Below the pieces are notes generated by a model. The model was given only the letters and a program-made list of their open reading frames with translations. It ran no database searches and had not been told where the DNA came from. From CAZMUQ01 sp964569845 (lineage in GTDB: Archaea > Thermoproteota > Bathyarchaeia > Hecatellales > Hecatellaceae), in contig CAZMUQ010000001.1 of assembly GCA_964569845.1 (NCBI GenBank), positions 1 to 64,000 of the forward strand: a DNA stretch of 64,000 nt. The letters are read 5' to 3'. The position numbers and the translations under genes were made by a program. The stretch's first letter is position 1. Each line of letters begins with the position of its first letter. Of the stretch, positions 51,040-60,221 are shown piece after piece.

Positions 51040-52320
51040 TCACCTCGAAAAAATTATTACACCACCTTGGCATCCTGTGCCGCCATGTCCTGTTATAAGT
51101 GCTTTTTCTGCATTAGAAACTTGGAGGGTTTTGTTACCAAATTTTTTAGGTATTGCACCTGTTAACTCCCAGTAAAGGAATAGAGTTTGTAGTAGTGATG
51201 TAGCTCCCACAGGATGAGCAAATGCTAACAATCCTCCACTAAGCTGGCAGGGAAGCTCACCGTCCCTTTCAACAATCCCCTCTCTAATAATAGTTTTTCC
51301 TTCTCCTCTAGGGCAAAACATTAAATCCTCATATAGACAAAGCTCTACACCAGTATATGGAGCAAAAAGCTCTGCAAGGTCTAACTCCTTAACAGGGTCA
51401 TTAATATTTGCTTGAACGTATGCTTTCTTTGCGGCTTCTCTTGCAAAACCAAAATTAGCCATCTCAGGGTAAGGGGTAATAGGTTTTTCAAAATTTTCCG
51501 GGTATATTTTCTCATCAGCCTTATATACTCCATGATAAGGCCAATCTACTAATCTATCTCCTGGTCGCATTGAATCTGTTCCTAAGCCAATCCCTTTTAT
51601 CCACATAGGTGTATCTGAGTATTTTTTGGCAACTTTTTCAGATGCCATTAAAAGACAGCAGGCTCCTTCGCTGATAAGTGCACAATCCCATCTTCTGTAG
51701 GGCCATGCAACAATTCTATCCTTAAAATAATCATCTAATGTTACGTAGGATGTACCATGCTCTTTTCTCCACTGAGAGAATGGATTATGTACTGCGTTAT
51801 TTCGACATCTAACAGCAATTTTACCGAGATCCTCTATTGTTTCTCCGTATAGTTGCATATGTCTTGTTTCAAGTGCTGCATAATATCCATTGTAGTATCC
51901 TCCAACAGTAAAATCCCAGTCAGTATCAGATGCTGCCGCTATAAACTCATTAGTGGTTGCTGTATCCACTTCAGACATCCATTCCCATCCAACAATAAGT
52001 ATAAGGTCAAAATATCCTGACTTTATCAGAAAGTATGCGTTTATTATAGCATCTAGTGGAGTGCTTCCTCCTGCTTCAACTCTATAACCCCCCTTTCTAT
52101 GCTGACCAATGTAATCTTGCACTATCCAAGCCATACATAATTGCTGGTTTAAGTGATCACTAAAATAGCTTGCCTGTACAAATTCTATATCTCGTGGGTC
52201 TAGTTCCGGGGTATCTTCTAGTAGCATACGGTAAGCCATAGCAACTCCTTCTTCAGCATTTTCATATCTAATTCTATCTGGACGGAATAATCCGCCTCCA
52301 ACTATAGCTACCCTACTCAT
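51040..52320 (-). CDS. Thiolase-like protein lacking the usual nucleophilic Cys
   Basis: 426 residues of the SCP2-thiolase group: VAIVGGGLFRPDR start, AFAHPVGATSLLQT with the catalytic His, and ITGHGGTGCQGGVIIF end. At the nucleophile position, where the family has EAACASG, this protein reads VEAGGSTPLDAI, so the Cys is replaced. A Cys near the end (GTGCQGG) corresponds to the usual second active region. It may be a non-condensing or differently acting enzyme, working with the DUF35 partner. Promoter elements (TTTTTATATT) lie upstream at about 52390. Confidence 0.82.
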   Translation of the reverse strand: MSRVAIVGGGLFRPDRIRYENAEEGVAMAYRMLLEDTPELDPRDIEFVQASYFSDHLNQQLCMAWIVQDYIGQHRKGGYRVEAGGSTPLDAIINAYFLIKSGYFDLILIVGWEWMSEVDTATTNEFIAAASDTDWDFTVGGYYNGYYAALETRHMQLYGETIEDLGKIAVRCRNNAVHNPFSQWRKEHGTSYVTLDDYFKDRIVAWPYRRWDCALISEGACCLLMASEKVAKKYSDTPMWIKGIGLGTDSMRPGDRLVDWPYHGVYKADEKIYPENFEKPITPYPEMANFGFAREAAKKAYVQANINDPVKELDLAELFAPYTGVELCLYEDLMFCPRGEGKTIIREGIVERDGELPCQLSGGLLAFAHPVGATSLLQTLFLYWELTGAIPKKFGNKTLQVSNAEKALITGHGGTGCQGGVIIFSR

Positions 52321-52434
52321 AAAAGTACCTCCAATCTAAGTTTATGAGAAACTTCTCTTATAGACCCACTTTCTTACTGAATAATATAAAAATTTTACCA
52401 ATCTACCTACGAATTTATGAATTTAAAAGATATG

Positions 52435-53490
52435 TTATACTGGATGAATTGGCGGCTGAGCAAGTCCCTCTTTCTCATCAAATCCTAAAAGAATGTTCAT
52501 ATTTTGAATAGCTATACCTGCTGCTCCTTTTACCAGGTTATCTATTGCTCCTAAAACTACAAGCCTACTACAATGTTCATCAAGTTCAAATCCTATATCA
52601 CAAAAATTTGAACCTAAAACAATTTTGGGGTCTGGAAGCTTATATAACCCTTTTTTATCCTTAACAAACCTAATAAAGGGTTCATCCTTATAAAATGACC
52701 GATAAATCTTCCAAATTTCAGCTGTACTAACTTTTTTGGTTAGGAATGTATGAGATGTTGAAAGAATCCCCCTTACGATATTTACAGCATGAGCAGACAT
52801 AGATACCTTAACATTTAAACCTGAAATAGCTTTTAATTCCTGTTCTATTTCAGCTGTATGTCTATGTCCAGTAGGCTTGTAGGGTCTGATAACTCCATAT
52901 CTTTCAGAGTGATGTGTTGACCGTGTAGGTTTTGCTCCAGCACCAGATGATCCTATTTTAACATCAACAACCACTCTATCTTCCTCAACAATTTTTTCTT
53001 TAAAAATGGGTGCTAAGCTAAGTATAGCTACAACAGCCATACATCCTGGACAAGCAACAAGTTTAGCATTTTTAATTTTATCTCTATAAAGTTCAGGAAC
53101 CCCATATACTGCTTCTTTTAAAAGTTCCGGATATGGATGCTGCCAACCATACCACTTTTCATATTCGCTTGGATTTTTAAGTCTAAAATCTGCACTTAAA
53201 TCTATAACTTTTAATCCTACTTCTAAAATTTTTGGAACAAGTTTTGAGGATACTCCGTGAGGTGTGGCCATAAATACGAGGTCACATAAACTTGTTGTTT
53301 TTGATAGGTCAGGTTTATCAAATTGAAGTTTTGTTAACCCTCTTAAATTTGGATGAACTCTGAAAACATATTCTCCAGCATATTCTCTAGAGGTTATATG
53401 TGTTATCTCAATTTTTGGATGAAGAAGAAGAAACCTTAAAAGTTCTCCGCCAGTATAACCTGAACCACCAATAACCCCGATTCGAATCAA
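52435..53490 (-). CDS. lysY: LysW-aminoadipyl/glutamyl-phosphate reductase
   Basis: 351 residues, TTG start. ArgC/LysY type: RIGVIGGSGYTGGELLRFLL nucleotide loop, MATPHGVSSKLVPKIL, YGVPELYRDKIKNAKLVACP with the catalytic Cys in ACPGCMAVVAIL, and STHHSERYGVIRPY plus TGHRHTAEIEQEL. It reduces the LysW-bound acyl phosphate to the semialdehyde. Confidence 0.93.
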   Translation of the reverse strand: MIRIGVIGGSGYTGGELLRFLLLHPKIEITHITSREYAGEYVFRVHPNLRGLTKLQFDKPDLSKTTSLCDLVFMATPHGVSSKLVPKILEVGLKVIDLSADFRLKNPSEYEKWYGWQHPYPELLKEAVYGVPELYRDKIKNAKLVACPGCMAVVAILSLAPIFKEKIVEEDRVVVDVKIGSSGAGAKPTRSTHHSERYGVIRPYKPTGHRHTAEIEQELKAISGLNVKVSMSAHAVNIVRGILSTSHTFLTKKVSTAEIWKIYRSFYKDEPFIRFVKDKKGLYKLPDPKIVLGSNFCDIGFELDEHCSRLVVLGAIDNLVKGAAGIAIQNMNILLGFDEKEGLAQPPIHPV

Positions 53491-53521
53491 TTTCTCATCT
53501 CTTAGCTTTCTTTAATACTAA

Positions 53522-54382
53522 CTATTTTTTAGCTTTTCTAATAAGATATCCAACGATATATTTCGGTATGTTTACTCCTGTTGTTTCAACAGTAGCTTTG
53601 AATTCAACTGTATGATTTATTTCATGAACAACAAAACCATTCTCAGTTTCCATCATATCTACTCCTAAAATTCCTCCGCCAACTACTTCGGCTGCTTTAA
53701 GGCTAAGCTCTCTAAGCTCATCAGTTATTTGGCAGTATTCTGCTTTACCTCCTCTTGCAATATTTGTCTTAACATCTGTAAATGAGTATCTGTAAATTCC
53801 AGCTACAACCTCATCACCAATAACAAATGTTCTAATATCTCTTGGAGGTCTCTTTACCATATCTTGGATATAGTAAATTTGGTACAGTGGAAACATATAT
53901 TCTCTTTCTTCAAAAACAGCTAAAGCTGTTTCTTCATCTTTTAAAGGTACAATAAGTCTACCCCAACTCCCGACAATAGGTTTCAGTATTGCTGGACGAT
54001 TCAATTTTTTAAATGCTGAAAGTGCCCCCTCAGGTGTAAATGCAACATAAGTTTCAGGTGTTGGTATTCCAGCTCTTGACAGTGTTATGCTTGTTAGGAG
54101 CTTATTTCCGCATATACTTGAAACTTTATAGGGGTTTACTACGTAATATCCCTTATTTTCAAGAATTGCTGTAAGATGAAGATTTCTAAAGTAACTTACA
54201 CATCTTTGAAGTAAAACGTCTCCAAGATTTTCTAAATCATCTTTATCTCTATGTGTAATGTTAAAAAAACTTTGTTTTGCGTTTATTAAATTTACTTTTA
54301 TACCTCTAGCTTTTGCTGTTTCTATTATTGCTTTTTCTTCCCACCGAATTTGGTCATAAACAATACCAATGGTTATCCCCAA
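53522..54382 (-). CDS. lysX: LysW-alpha-aminoadipate (or glutamate) ligase
   Basis: 286-residue ATP-grasp ligase, TTG start directly after the lysW stop. RimK-like features: ITLSRAGIPTPETYVAFTP, PAILKPIVGSWGRLIVPL, YIQDMVKRPPRDIRTFVIGD, and VHEINHTVEFKATVETTGVN metal site. It attaches the substrate amino group to the C-terminal Glu of LysW. Whether it favours aminoadipate (lysine) or glutamate (arginine) was not decided from sequence. Confidence 0.92.
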   Translation of the reverse strand: MGITIGIVYDQIRWEEKAIIETAKARGIKVNLINAKQSFFNITHRDKDDLENLGDVLLQRCVSYFRNLHLTAILENKGYYVVNPYKVSSICGNKLLTSITLSRAGIPTPETYVAFTPEGALSAFKKLNRPAILKPIVGSWGRLIVPLKDEETALAVFEEREYMFPLYQIYYIQDMVKRPPRDIRTFVIGDEVVAGIYRYSFTDVKTNIARGGKAEYCQITDELRELSLKAAEVVGGGILGVDMMETENGFVVHEINHTVEFKATVETTGVNIPKYIVGYLIRKAKK

Positions 54383-54556
54383 TTACTCTCCCCAGTCTTC
54401 ACCTGAAACTTGGGAAGGTTTAACTTCTACACTGCCCTCTCCTATGCTTGTTACCTCCAATTCTAACCCACATTCAGGACAAGTTAGAATTTCACCTATA
54501 ACTACGTCCTGTGGCGATTCAAACTCTGCGCCACATTCTGGGCATGAAACTTTCAT
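54383..54556 (-). CDS. lysW: Amino-group carrier protein LysW
   Basis: 57 residues. MKVSCPECGAEFE and ILTCPECGLELE provide the zinc ribbon, and the C-terminus is GEDWGE, the conserved EDWGE tail whose last Glu carries the biosynthetic intermediate. It is the first gene of the minus-strand lys genes and abuts lysX. Too short for most gene callers but unmistakable. Confidence 0.95.
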   Translation of the reverse strand: MKVSCPECGAEFESPQDVVIGEILTCPECGLELEVTSIGEGSVEVKPSQVSGEDWGE

Positions 54557-54731
54557 CCTTTATCACATTAATAATTGTTATGTTGACGTTAAAGCTATAT
54601 CAAAACATATCTTATAAGTTTTATCATTTTTCAGCTTACTGTTAACAGCAACTACTGAATTACTTATCAGTAAACTTATCTTAAATGTTAACTTTAAGTT
54701 TTATAGCAGTAAAACTGGTGAAAAATGAAAA

Positions 54732-55463
54732 TTGTACATTATACCTTCAGTTGACATTATGAATGGTAGATGCGTAAAGCTTGTTCAAGGTAAGCCAGGA
54801 TCTGGAATAAAAATTTCAAATAACCCTATAGCTGTTGCTAAATTTTGGGAAAAAAATGGTGCAAAAATTCTTCATGTCATAGATCTTGATGCTGCAATCT
54901 ATGGTTCTGAAAAAAATAATAGAAGTGTTATTATGGAGATATTAAAGAATGTAAGTATTCCAGTACAAGTTGGTGGAGGAATAAGGTCTATTACAGATGT
55001 TGCCTTATTTTTAAATGCTGGTGCTAAATGGGTTATTCTTGGCACAGCTGCGGTGGAAAATTTAAATTTTGTTAAAGAGGTTGTAGAGATGGTAAATCCT
55101 AAACGTATTATAATTGCCTTAGACACCAGAGAAGGTTATCTTGTTAAAGAGGGATGGAAAACAAAGGTTAAAGTAACCCCCTATCAGCTTGCTAAAATGT
55201 TTGAATCTTTAGATGTTGCTGCATATCTTTTTACGGATGTTGATATTGAAGGAACTATGAAGGGGGTTAATGTTGAAAATGTTAAAAAGCTTGTGGAATC
55301 AACAAAAATTCCTATCATTTACGCTGGAGGAATCTCATCCCTTCAAGATATTGTAAAGCTTTTAAAGATAGGTGTAGCAGGAGTAGTTGTTGGAAGAGCT
55401 CTTTATGAGGGAGTTTTTAGTTTAAAGGAAGCTATGGAGTTGGTTAAAAATGCGGGAAGCTGA
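54732..55463 (+). CDS. hisA: ProFAR isomerase
   Basis: 243 residues, TTG start after GGTG. TIM barrel with YIIPSVDIMNGRCVKLVQG, VQVGGGIRSITDVALFLNAG, WVILGTAAVENL, FTDVDIEGTMKGVN and IIYAGGISSLQDI. First of five plus-strand histidine genes. Its end overlaps hisB by 14 bases. A TATA-like element could lie in the 175-base gap to lysW, which holds nothing else recognised. Confidence 0.93.
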   Translation: MYIIPSVDIMNGRCVKLVQGKPGSGIKISNNPIAVAKFWEKNGAKILHVIDLDAAIYGSEKNNRSVIMEILKNVSIPVQVGGGIRSITDVALFLNAGAKWVILGTAAVENLNFVKEVVEMVNPKRIIIALDTREGYLVKEGWKTKVKVTPYQLAKMFESLDVAAYLFTDVDIEGTMKGVNVENVKKLVESTKIPIIYAGGISSLQDIVKLLKIGVAGVVVGRALYEGVFSLKEAMELVKNAGS

Positions 55464-56037
55464 AGTTAAACGCTTAACAAAAGAAACTAATATAACCGTA
55501 AAATTAAATCTTGATGAAAGTGGAGAAATAAAAATTAAAACTGGAATCACATTTTTAAATCATTTGCTTACTTCCTTTGCCTTTCATGGTATGTTAAATC
55601 TGGAGGTTTATGCTGAAACAATTGAAAAATCTAAAGATCATCATCTTATTGAAGATGTAGCCTTAACATTAGGTCAAGCCTTAAGTAAAGCTTTAGGTGA
55701 AAAAGTAGGAATAAGCAGATTTGGGCATGCTATTGTTCCTATGGATGAAGTTTTAGTTTTAGTAAGTCTTGATTTGTCTGGAAGACCTTACTTTAAATCT
55801 AACCTTAAATTTAAATCTGAGAATATTGAAGACTTTCCATCCTCCATGGTAAATCACTTTTTAAGGTCTCTTAGCTATGAAGGAAAATTTAACTTACATG
55901 TTATGGTGTTACGTGGAGGAGATGACCACCACAAGGCTGAAGCTGTTTTTAAGGCTTTAGGTTTATCCTTAAAAAAGGCTGTAAAAATTGAAAAAAATCG
56001 TAAAAGTGATATTCCAAGTACAAAGGGTATATGCTAA
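55450..56037 (+). CDS. hisB: Imidazoleglycerol-phosphate dehydratase
   Basis: 195 residues, ATG start. Mn-binding histidine motifs: FLNHLLTSFAFHG, KDHHLIEDVALTLGQAL, and GGDDHHKAEAVFKALG. Monofunctional form with no phosphatase domain; the phosphatase step is probably served by the PHP protein encoded downstream. Confidence 0.95.
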   Translation: MREAEVKRLTKETNITVKLNLDESGEIKIKTGITFLNHLLTSFAFHGMLNLEVYAETIEKSKDHHLIEDVALTLGQALSKALGEKVGISRFGHAIVPMDEVLVLVSLDLSGRPYFKSNLKFKSENIEDFPSSMVNHFLRSLSYEGKFNLHVMVLRGGDDHHKAEAVFKALGLSLKKAVKIEKNRKSDIPSTKGIC

Positions 56038-56063
56038 AAACTCTTGTTTAGTAGGGATTTACC

Positions 56064-57362
56064 ATGGTGCTTAAAATTTTAAGACTCGATAGGCTTGAAA
56101 AGGAAGAATTTTTAAAAATTATTAATAGATGGAAAATTAACTTAGAAGCTTACAGAGAAATCGTACTAAAAGTTTTAAATGATGTAAGAAAAAATGGTGA
56201 TAGAGCTCTTATAAAATACACTAAAATTTATGATGGTGTTAAACTTTCAAGGGAGAAATTAAAAGTTTCGGAAGAGGAGTTTCTCAGGGCGTACCGTGAA
56301 ACACCTAAAAATTTGATTAAGGTTTTTAGGGATACAGCTAAAAGAATTAGAAGTGTACATTTTAAACAGCTTCCAAGGGATAAGGTGATTAAAAAGTCTA
56401 ATAATTTGCTTATTAAGCAAATTTTCAAGCCAATAGATAGTGTTGGTATTTACATTCCTGCTGGCAGGAAAGTTTATCCTTCAACTGCTTTAATGCTTAC
56501 CATTCCAGCTAAAGTAGCAGGAGTTAAAAAAGTTGTTGCATGCACACCTCCAAGAAAAAATGGGAAAATAGATCCTGCAATACTTGTTGCTCTTGACATG
56601 GGTGGTGCTGATGAAGTCTACAGGGTAGGTGGTATTCAAGCAATAGGAGCATTAGCATATGGTACAGAAACAATACCAAAAGTTAACAAAATAGTTGGTC
56701 CTGGAAATGTTTACGTTACGGTAGCTAAAATGATGGTTTACGGGGAAGTTGGCATAGATTTTCCCGCCGGACCAACAGAAATAATGATTTTTGCTGATGA
56801 AACAGCAAACCCTCTTTATACTGCTATGGATTTGGCATCTCAAGCTGAACATGACCCAAACTCAACATCTATACTTATCTCTACATCTGAAGATTTTGCA
56901 AACAAAGTTAAAAGAGAAATTGTAAATACTCTACCAAAAATTGTTAAAAAAAGTGTTCTTGAAACTTTAAAAAGAAATGGTCAGATTCTTGTTGCAAGGG
57001 ATGTTGATGAAGCTGTAAGATTTATTAATTTGTTTGCTCCTGAACATTTGGAGATTATTGCTAAAAATCCTGAAAAAATTGTGTCAATGGTTAAGAATGC
57101 AGGTTTAATTTCGGTTGGAAGTTTTACTCCTGTTTCTGTTGTAGATTATGCTATTGGTGTTAACCATGTTCTTCCAACAGGAGGTGCTGCATCCTTCCAT
57201 TCAGGATTAACAGTGTATGATTTTCTAAAACCTATAACAATTCTCCAACTTTCACAAAAAGGATTAAAAAGATTTAAGCAGGTTGTAAGCCTTTTTTCAG
57301 AAATTGAAGGTTTAGAGTTACATGCAAAATCTGTAGAGGTTAGATTTACAGGGAAGTGGTAG
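56064..57362 (+). CDS. hisD: Histidinol dehydrogenase
   Basis: 432 residues, ATG start. Seen: VGIYIPAGRKVYPSTALML, YRVGGIQAIGALAYGTETIP, VDKIVGPGN-like KVNKIVGPGNVYVTVAK, and FPAGPTEIMIFADE; zinc ligands include Gln/His in DLASQAEHDPNSTSIL and His in FAPEHLEII and VNHVLPTGGAASFHSGLTV. Oxidises histidinol to histidine in two steps. Confidence 0.95.
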   Translation: MVLKILRLDRLEKEEFLKIINRWKINLEAYREIVLKVLNDVRKNGDRALIKYTKIYDGVKLSREKLKVSEEEFLRAYRETPKNLIKVFRDTAKRIRSVHFKQLPRDKVIKKSNNLLIKQIFKPIDSVGIYIPAGRKVYPSTALMLTIPAKVAGVKKVVACTPPRKNGKIDPAILVALDMGGADEVYRVGGIQAIGALAYGTETIPKVNKIVGPGNVYVTVAKMMVYGEVGIDFPAGPTEIMIFADETANPLYTAMDLASQAEHDPNSTSILISTSEDFANKVKREIVNTLPKIVKKSVLETLKRNGQILVARDVDEAVRFINLFAPEHLEIIAKNPEKIVSMVKNAGLISVGSFTPVSVVDYAIGVNHVLPTGGAASFHSGLTVYDFLKPITILQLSQKGLKRFKQVVSLFSEIEGLELHAKSVEVRFTGKW

Positions 57363-57366
57363 CTTC

Positions 57367-57651
57367 TTGAGCTTAGACATATTAAAAGAGGTTTTTGATG
57401 TTGTTATGGATAGGATAGAAAATCCTAAACTAAATTCTTATGTTTCAAAATTAACTAAGGCTGGATTAGAAAAAGTCTTATCTAAAGTTAAGGAGGAATC
57501 TGAAGAACTTATAGAAGCATCTAAAATAGGTAGCAAGGTAGAGATTATTCATGAAGCTGTTGACCTTATATTTCATACACTTATTTTATTAGCATTAAAA
57601 AATATAACTCTTGAAGAAATACTTGAAGAATTTAAGAGAAGGAGAAGGTAA
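57367..57651 (+). CDS. hisE: Phosphoribosyl-ATP pyrophosphatase
   Basis: 94 residues, TTG start, 4 bases after hisD. MazG-like helical fold with the metal-binding pattern KVKEESEELIEASKIG and HEAVDLIFHTLILL. Separate from hisI here, though the two are fused in many organisms. Confidence 0.92.
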   Translation: MSLDILKEVFDVVMDRIENPKLNSYVSKLTKAGLEKVLSKVKEESEELIEASKIGSKVEIIHEAVDLIFHTLILLALKNITLEEILEEFKRRRR

Positions 57652-57654
57652 AAC

Positions 57655-58020
57655 TTGGCTTATATCCTTAGTGTAGAAGATGCAAAAAAGATTGCTGAAA
57701 AATTAAATTATAGGCATAATGGGTTAGTTACTGTTATAGCCCAAGATTTTGAAACAAACGAAGTACTTATGGTTGCACATGCAAATCGTGAGGCTGTAGA
57801 AAAAACTTTAACTACTGGTAAAGTTCATTATTGGAGTATTTCAAGAGGAAAACTCTGGCTTAAAGGTGAAACATCCGGAAATTATCAAATACTTAAGGAA
57901 ATATATTTTGATTGCGACTTAGATGCAATTTTAGTTAAGGTTCAGCAGATAGGTGCAGCATGCCACTTAGGCTATAAAAGCTGCTTTTTCCAGAAGCCTG
58001 AAAACCTTAAAAATGGATAA
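57655..58020 (+). CDS. hisI: Phosphoribosyl-AMP cyclohydrolase
   Basis: 121 residues, TTG start, 3 bases after hisE. Signature VLMVAHANREAVEKTLTTGK, VHYWSISRGKLWLKGETSG, DCDLDAILVKVQQIGAACH and GYKSCFF, with the Zn/Mg cysteines and aspartates in place. Confidence 0.95.
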   Translation: MAYILSVEDAKKIAEKLNYRHNGLVTVIAQDFETNEVLMVAHANREAVEKTLTTGKVHYWSISRGKLWLKGETSGNYQILKEIYFDCDLDAILVKVQQIGAACHLGYKSCFFQKPENLKNG

Positions 58021-58069
58021 ATTTAAACATGTAACTTTTTTATTAGAATTTTGGAAGTGACATTTTAAC

Positions 58070-58762
58070 TTGGAGAAGAAATTTTCTAAAAACAAAATTA
58101 GGAGGATAGATTTACATACTCATTCTTTGCTTAGTGACGGGGAACTTTTACCAAGTGAAATTGTAAGATATGCTGAATTCCTTAATTATGAGGCTATAGC
58201 TGTAACTGACCATGTTGATGCATCAAATATTGATTCAGTTTTATCAAAGCTTACTAAAGCCTCAGATGAGCTTAAAAAATTTAGTATAAAAACGAGTTTT
58301 CTTGTTGGTGTTGAGCTTACACACATTCCTCCTAAAAGCATACCATCAATGGCTTTAAAGGCAAGAAAACTTGGAGCTGAACTTGTAATTGTTCATGGTG
58401 AAACAGTAGTAGAGCCAGTTAAAGCTGGAACAAACCATGAGGCTGTAAAATGTGGAGATGTTGACATATTAGCTCATCCAGGATTAATCAGTTTTGAGGA
58501 TTGTGAATTAGCAAGGGAGAATAACGTATACTTAGAGCTAACTCTACGTAAAGGACACTGCTTAACAAATGGTTACCTTGTAAAAATGGCTTTAAAAGCA
58601 GGAGCCAAACTTTTGTTAAACACAGATTTGCATAGTCCTGAAGATTTTATTAGTCAGGAGGAGGCGTTTAAAGCTGCTATTGGTGCAGGCTTAAGTGAAG
58701 AGGAAGCTTTAAAGGTTTTAAGAGAAAACCCAAGAGAGCTCATTAAAAAATGTAAAACTTAA
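58070..58762 (+). CDS. PHP-domain phosphatase, probable histidinol-phosphatase
   Basis: 230 residues, TTG start. Metal-binding PHP motifs: IDLHTHSLLSDGELLPSE, AIAVTDHVDASNID, VGVELTHIP, IVHGETVVEPV, DILAHPGL and LLNTDLHSPEDF. Its place directly after hisI, with HisB lacking a phosphatase domain, suggests it removes phosphate from histidinol phosphate. A different PHP substrate is possible. Confidence 0.8.
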   Translation: MEKKFSKNKIRRIDLHTHSLLSDGELLPSEIVRYAEFLNYEAIAVTDHVDASNIDSVLSKLTKASDELKKFSIKTSFLVGVELTHIPPKSIPSMALKARKLGAELVIVHGETVVEPVKAGTNHEAVKCGDVDILAHPGLISFEDCELARENNVYLELTLRKGHCLTNGYLVKMALKAGAKLLLNTDLHSPEDFISQEEAFKAAIGAGLSEEEALKVLRENPRELIKKCKT

Positions 58763-58769
58763 AGGTTAT

Positions 58770-60182
58770 TTACACTTCATCTAATTCGTCAAGCTTAAAT
58801 TCTTTATGTAATGCTCTTACAGCTTTTTCTCCATCTTCTTCCTTAACAACAAAGGATATACTTAATTCTGATGAGCCTTGTGCAATCATTCTAACGTTAA
58901 TTTTTTCACGTGCAACAGCTCCAAAAACTCTTGCAGCAACACCTGGTGTTCCAACCATTCCTGCTCCAACTAGGGTAATTACACAAATACCATCTTCAGA
59001 TTTAACTTCCCTGACAATACCTCCTCCAAGTAAACGAATTTCAAGTGTACTTAATGCGTCTTCAAGTTTTTCTCGGGGAATAATAAATGAAATATTAGCT
59101 TCAGAAGAGCTTTGAGAAATCATTAAGATGTTAATATTTTTATCACCTAAAACCCTAAAAACTCTTGCTGCAGTACCTGGAACTCCAAACATTGATGCTC
59201 CACTTACAGTAATTAATGCGGCTTTACGTATGAGTGAAATAGATTTAACAATGGATTTTGATGATATTTTCTGTTCTTTAACTATCAATGTTCCAGGATT
59301 TTGAGGATTAAAAGTATTTCTAACTCTTATAGGTATATCCTTCCCATTGATAATTTCAACAGCTTTAGGATGGATCATCTTAGCTCCAAAATAAGCCATC
59401 TCCATAGCCTCATTATAGGAGAGTTGAGGAATAAGTTTAGCTTTAGGTTCAACTTTTGGATCTGCAGTCATAACTCCATCAACATCAGTCCAAATCCAGA
59501 CTTCATCAGCATCTAAAGCATAACCCAAAATTGTAGCTGTACAATCTGAACCCCCTCTACCAAGAGTTGTAATTGCACCATTTTGATCTACAGCAATAAA
59601 CCCTGTAACAACAGGAATAATATTTTTTTCTATGAGATTTTGAAGTTTATTCTTAACCTGAAAAGTTGTTAATTCCATGAGCGGATTCGCATTCCCAAAA
59701 TTTGAATCTGTAACAATCCCTGCATTTCCCCCAGTGAACCACTCAGCTTGAATATCTTTACTTTTTAATGCACCCCAAACTATTGGAGTTGATAATCTTT
59801 CTCCAAAAGAAACTACATAATCCAGTATTCTTGGTGTAACTTCTCGGAGATAGGAAATTCCAAATAAAACATTTTTAAGCTCATTGATAGTTTCATTAAT
59901 AGTTAGTTTTACATTTTCTAAAACATGGAAGTTGGAGATTGCTTTATGTGCTGCTTCAACGTGTTTCTCCCTGAGCTCCTTAATGAAGTCTTCAATAAAT
60001 TCTCTTTCACCTTTACTTGCAGTTTTACAGATTTCAAAAAGTTTATCGGTTACACCAGCTAAAGCTGAAACTACAACAACAAGCTTATTTTCTTTTGCAT
60101 ACTTCTCTATAAGATTAGTAACATGTAAAATTTTTTCCCCATCAGCGACGGATGTTCCTCCAAACTTCATGATAAGCTTCAT
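58770..60182 (-). CDS. Aspartate kinase
   Basis: 470 residues from the ATG of MKLIMKFGGTSVADGEK, preferred over an upstream in-frame start. Kinase motifs: FGERLSTPIVWGAL, TTLGRGGSDCTATILGYAL and WTDVDGVMTADPKV. Two ACT domains follow (about 320-390 and 395-465, GVPGTAARVFRVLGDKNINI and GTPGVAARVFGAVAREKINV), suggesting feedback control by threonine or lysine. Last of three genes thrC-hom-ask. Confidence 0.94.
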   Translation of the reverse strand: MKLIMKFGGTSVADGEKILHVTNLIEKYAKENKLVVVVSALAGVTDKLFEICKTASKGEREFIEDFIKELREKHVEAAHKAISNFHVLENVKLTINETINELKNVLFGISYLREVTPRILDYVVSFGERLSTPIVWGALKSKDIQAEWFTGGNAGIVTDSNFGNANPLMELTTFQVKNKLQNLIEKNIIPVVTGFIAVDQNGAITTLGRGGSDCTATILGYALDADEVWIWTDVDGVMTADPKVEPKAKLIPQLSYNEAMEMAYFGAKMIHPKAVEIINGKDIPIRVRNTFNPQNPGTLIVKEQKISSKSIVKSISLIRKAALITVSGASMFGVPGTAARVFRVLGDKNINILMISQSSSEANISFIIPREKLEDALSTLEIRLLGGGIVREVKSEDGICVITLVGAGMVGTPGVAARVFGAVAREKINVRMIAQGSSELSISFVVKEEDGEKAVRALHKEFKLDELDEV

Positions 60183-60221
60183 TTTTACCCAAGAAATAAT
60201 TAAAGACACAAATTTATACTT

